DNA from: Desulfuromonadales bacterium
GTDB taxonomy: Bacteria > Desulfobacterota > Desulfuromonadia > Desulfuromonadales > BM103
Assembly: GCA_027065695.1 (NCBI GenBank)
Contig: JAMONP010000044.1
Coordinates: 40,193 to 104,192 of the forward strand
Length of the DNA: 64,000 nt
Direction of reading: 5' to 3'
The notes under the pieces are model-generated. The model saw only the letters and a list, made by a program, of their open reading frames with translations. It searched no databases and was not told the origin of the DNA. A program made the position numbers and the translations under genes. Positions 63,309-64,000 of this stretch are shown piece by piece; position 1 is the first letter of the stretch, and each line of letters starts with the position of its first letter.

Positions 63309-64000
63309 TTAAAAGGTGAGGGAAGGTGTCCCGTGCCATGTTGTTCTCTGCAACAAGTTCATACGCCTTTCGTTTCCCAGAAGAATCCCATCTGTCGTCT
63401 TGTGTTTCTGTAGAAAATCAACGATTTCGCGCTGCATAGGTTCCGACAATAGATGGAAATCCGGACGCTTGTTAGTGACGAAATCATTTTCATCATTAAA
63501 CAGAAATGTTGTCTGGAAGTAGATCGTTTCGCCCATGGTCCAGCCACCCAAATTTTGTATGGCGTAAATTGCCGATGCCTTTGCTTGTTGCTCATCGTTG
63601 CTGTCGACGCTGAAACGTTCCCTCGCTGCATTAAAAGAGCCGCCGTCACCAGGTTCAATGACTATAATGACACCGGTATCCTTGAGTAGTTGAGTGACGC
63701 GTTGGAGGCTGATCTGCATTGCCTGTATCGGTACATGATGTAAAGAGAGGGTGTAGATAGCGAGATCAAAGGATTTATGCGGCACATCAGGAATTCCGTC
63801 CGCAGGCGACAGGAATTCGACATTTTCCGCACTGACATTGGCAACGGCTGCCGTCACGACTTCTGGATCCGGGTCCGTAGCCACGACCCGTGCGGCATGC
63901 TTTGCCAGATCACGGGTGATTCGTCCTCCGCCGCAACCAATTTCGAGGACCTCTTTGCCGAACAAGTCATAAACAGCGAGAATGGCTTTGATATGTTGAT
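63309..64000 (-). CDS. SAM-dependent methyltransferase, N-terminus cut by window edge
   Basis: The frame runs to the right edge. Residues before the apparent TTG start at 63965 (QHIKAILAVYD) read as coding, so the true start is beyond base 64000. Motif I is VLEIGCGGGRITRDLAKHA, then VVATDPD, DLAIYTLSLHHVP and the motif-III-like TGVIIVIEPGD, as in class I methyltransferases. Substrate unknown. It is transcribed toward the efflux operon but separated from it by 169 bases. Confidence 0.82.
   Translation of the reverse strand, partial: QHIKAILAVYDLFGKEVLEIGCGGGRITRDLAKHAARVVATDPDPEVVTAAVANVSAENVEFLSPADGIPDVPHKSFDLAIYTLSLHHVPIQAMQISLQRVTQLLKDTGVIIVIEPGDGGSFNAARERFSVDSNDEQQAKASAIYAIQNLGGWTMGETIYFQTTFLFNDENDFVTNKRPDFHLLSEPMQREIVDFLQKHKTTDGILLGNERRMNLLQRTTWHGTPSLTF

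Noticed and set aside
1..64000. CRISPR arrays, tRNA or rRNA genes, intact insertion sequences
   Set aside because: No regularly spaced repeats, no cloverleaf-like or rRNA sequence and no transposase gene were noticed by eye. A tRNA scan could still find something missed.

Overview
The window looks like a chromosomal region from an anaerobic, aromatic-acid-degrading member of the Desulfobacterota, most likely a Geobacter/Desulfuromonas relative. This taxonomic call is inference. It rests on a complete class II benzoyl-CoA reductase operon (bamBCDEFGHI order), the tungsten/AOR chemistry, HdrA- and MvhD-type electron-transfer modules, a selenoprotein, sigma-54-type control elements and a sodium-pump glutaconyl-CoA decarboxylase. 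No rRNA, tRNA, CRISPR array or intact insertion sequence was recognised.

Region 1 (1-6547, + strand): a tightly packed, unusual cassette of two U32-family proteins (the first cut by the window edge), an ABC exporter, a very small subtilase, an AOR-family tungsten/molybdenum oxidoreductase, a MoaD-like small protein and a ThiF/MoeB-like adenylating enzyme. It joins peptide-export and protease genes to a tungstopterin enzyme. It is the least explained part of the window.

Region 2 (6800-33585): an XRE-cupin regulator and a TetR regulator lead into a very long + strand gene series. bamB-bamI encode the tungsten-dependent, ATP-independent benzoyl-CoA reductase and its proposed electron-bifurcating partner modules. 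bamF is read through an in-frame TGA as selenocysteine. Then come an FdhD-like sulfurtransferase, a long acyl-CoA dehydrogenase, a feruloyl-CoA-synthase-like ligase, benzoate-CoA ligase, a five-gene branched-chain-type ABC importer with a Tat-exported binding protein, a tandem universal stress protein, and a MoxR ATPase/CoxE-type VWA pair. Together these would import aromatic acids, activate them to CoA thioesters and dearomatise benzoyl-CoA. The ring-opening enzymes (bamR, bamQ, bamA) are not in the window.

Region 3 (33743-40420): a PilZ protein, a small membrane protein and an IclR regulator, followed by a glutaryl-CoA-dehydrogenase-like enzyme with gcdD, gcdB, gcdC and gcdA. This is the lower pathway: glutaryl-CoA to glutaconyl-CoA, then to crotonyl-CoA with sodium export. 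Two long palindromic elements sit between the gcd genes.

Region 4 (40512-53235): a methyltransferase followed by the remnant of a carboxymuconolactone decarboxylase gene, a sigma-54 activator, and a second branched-chain-type ABC operon behind a sigma-54-type promoter. That operon carries an acyl-CoA synthetase between its transporter genes and ends with a PaaK-like ligase and a CaiB-type CoA-transferase.

Region 5 (53281-64000): a type I asparaginase with a polar amino-acid ABC importer on the + strand. On the - strand is a four-gene RND efflux operon (adaptor, pump, TolC-like channel, TetR), and a methyltransferase is cut by the right edge. Binding-protein genes in all three transporter clusters are followed by strong hairpins, which fits differential expression of the binding protein.
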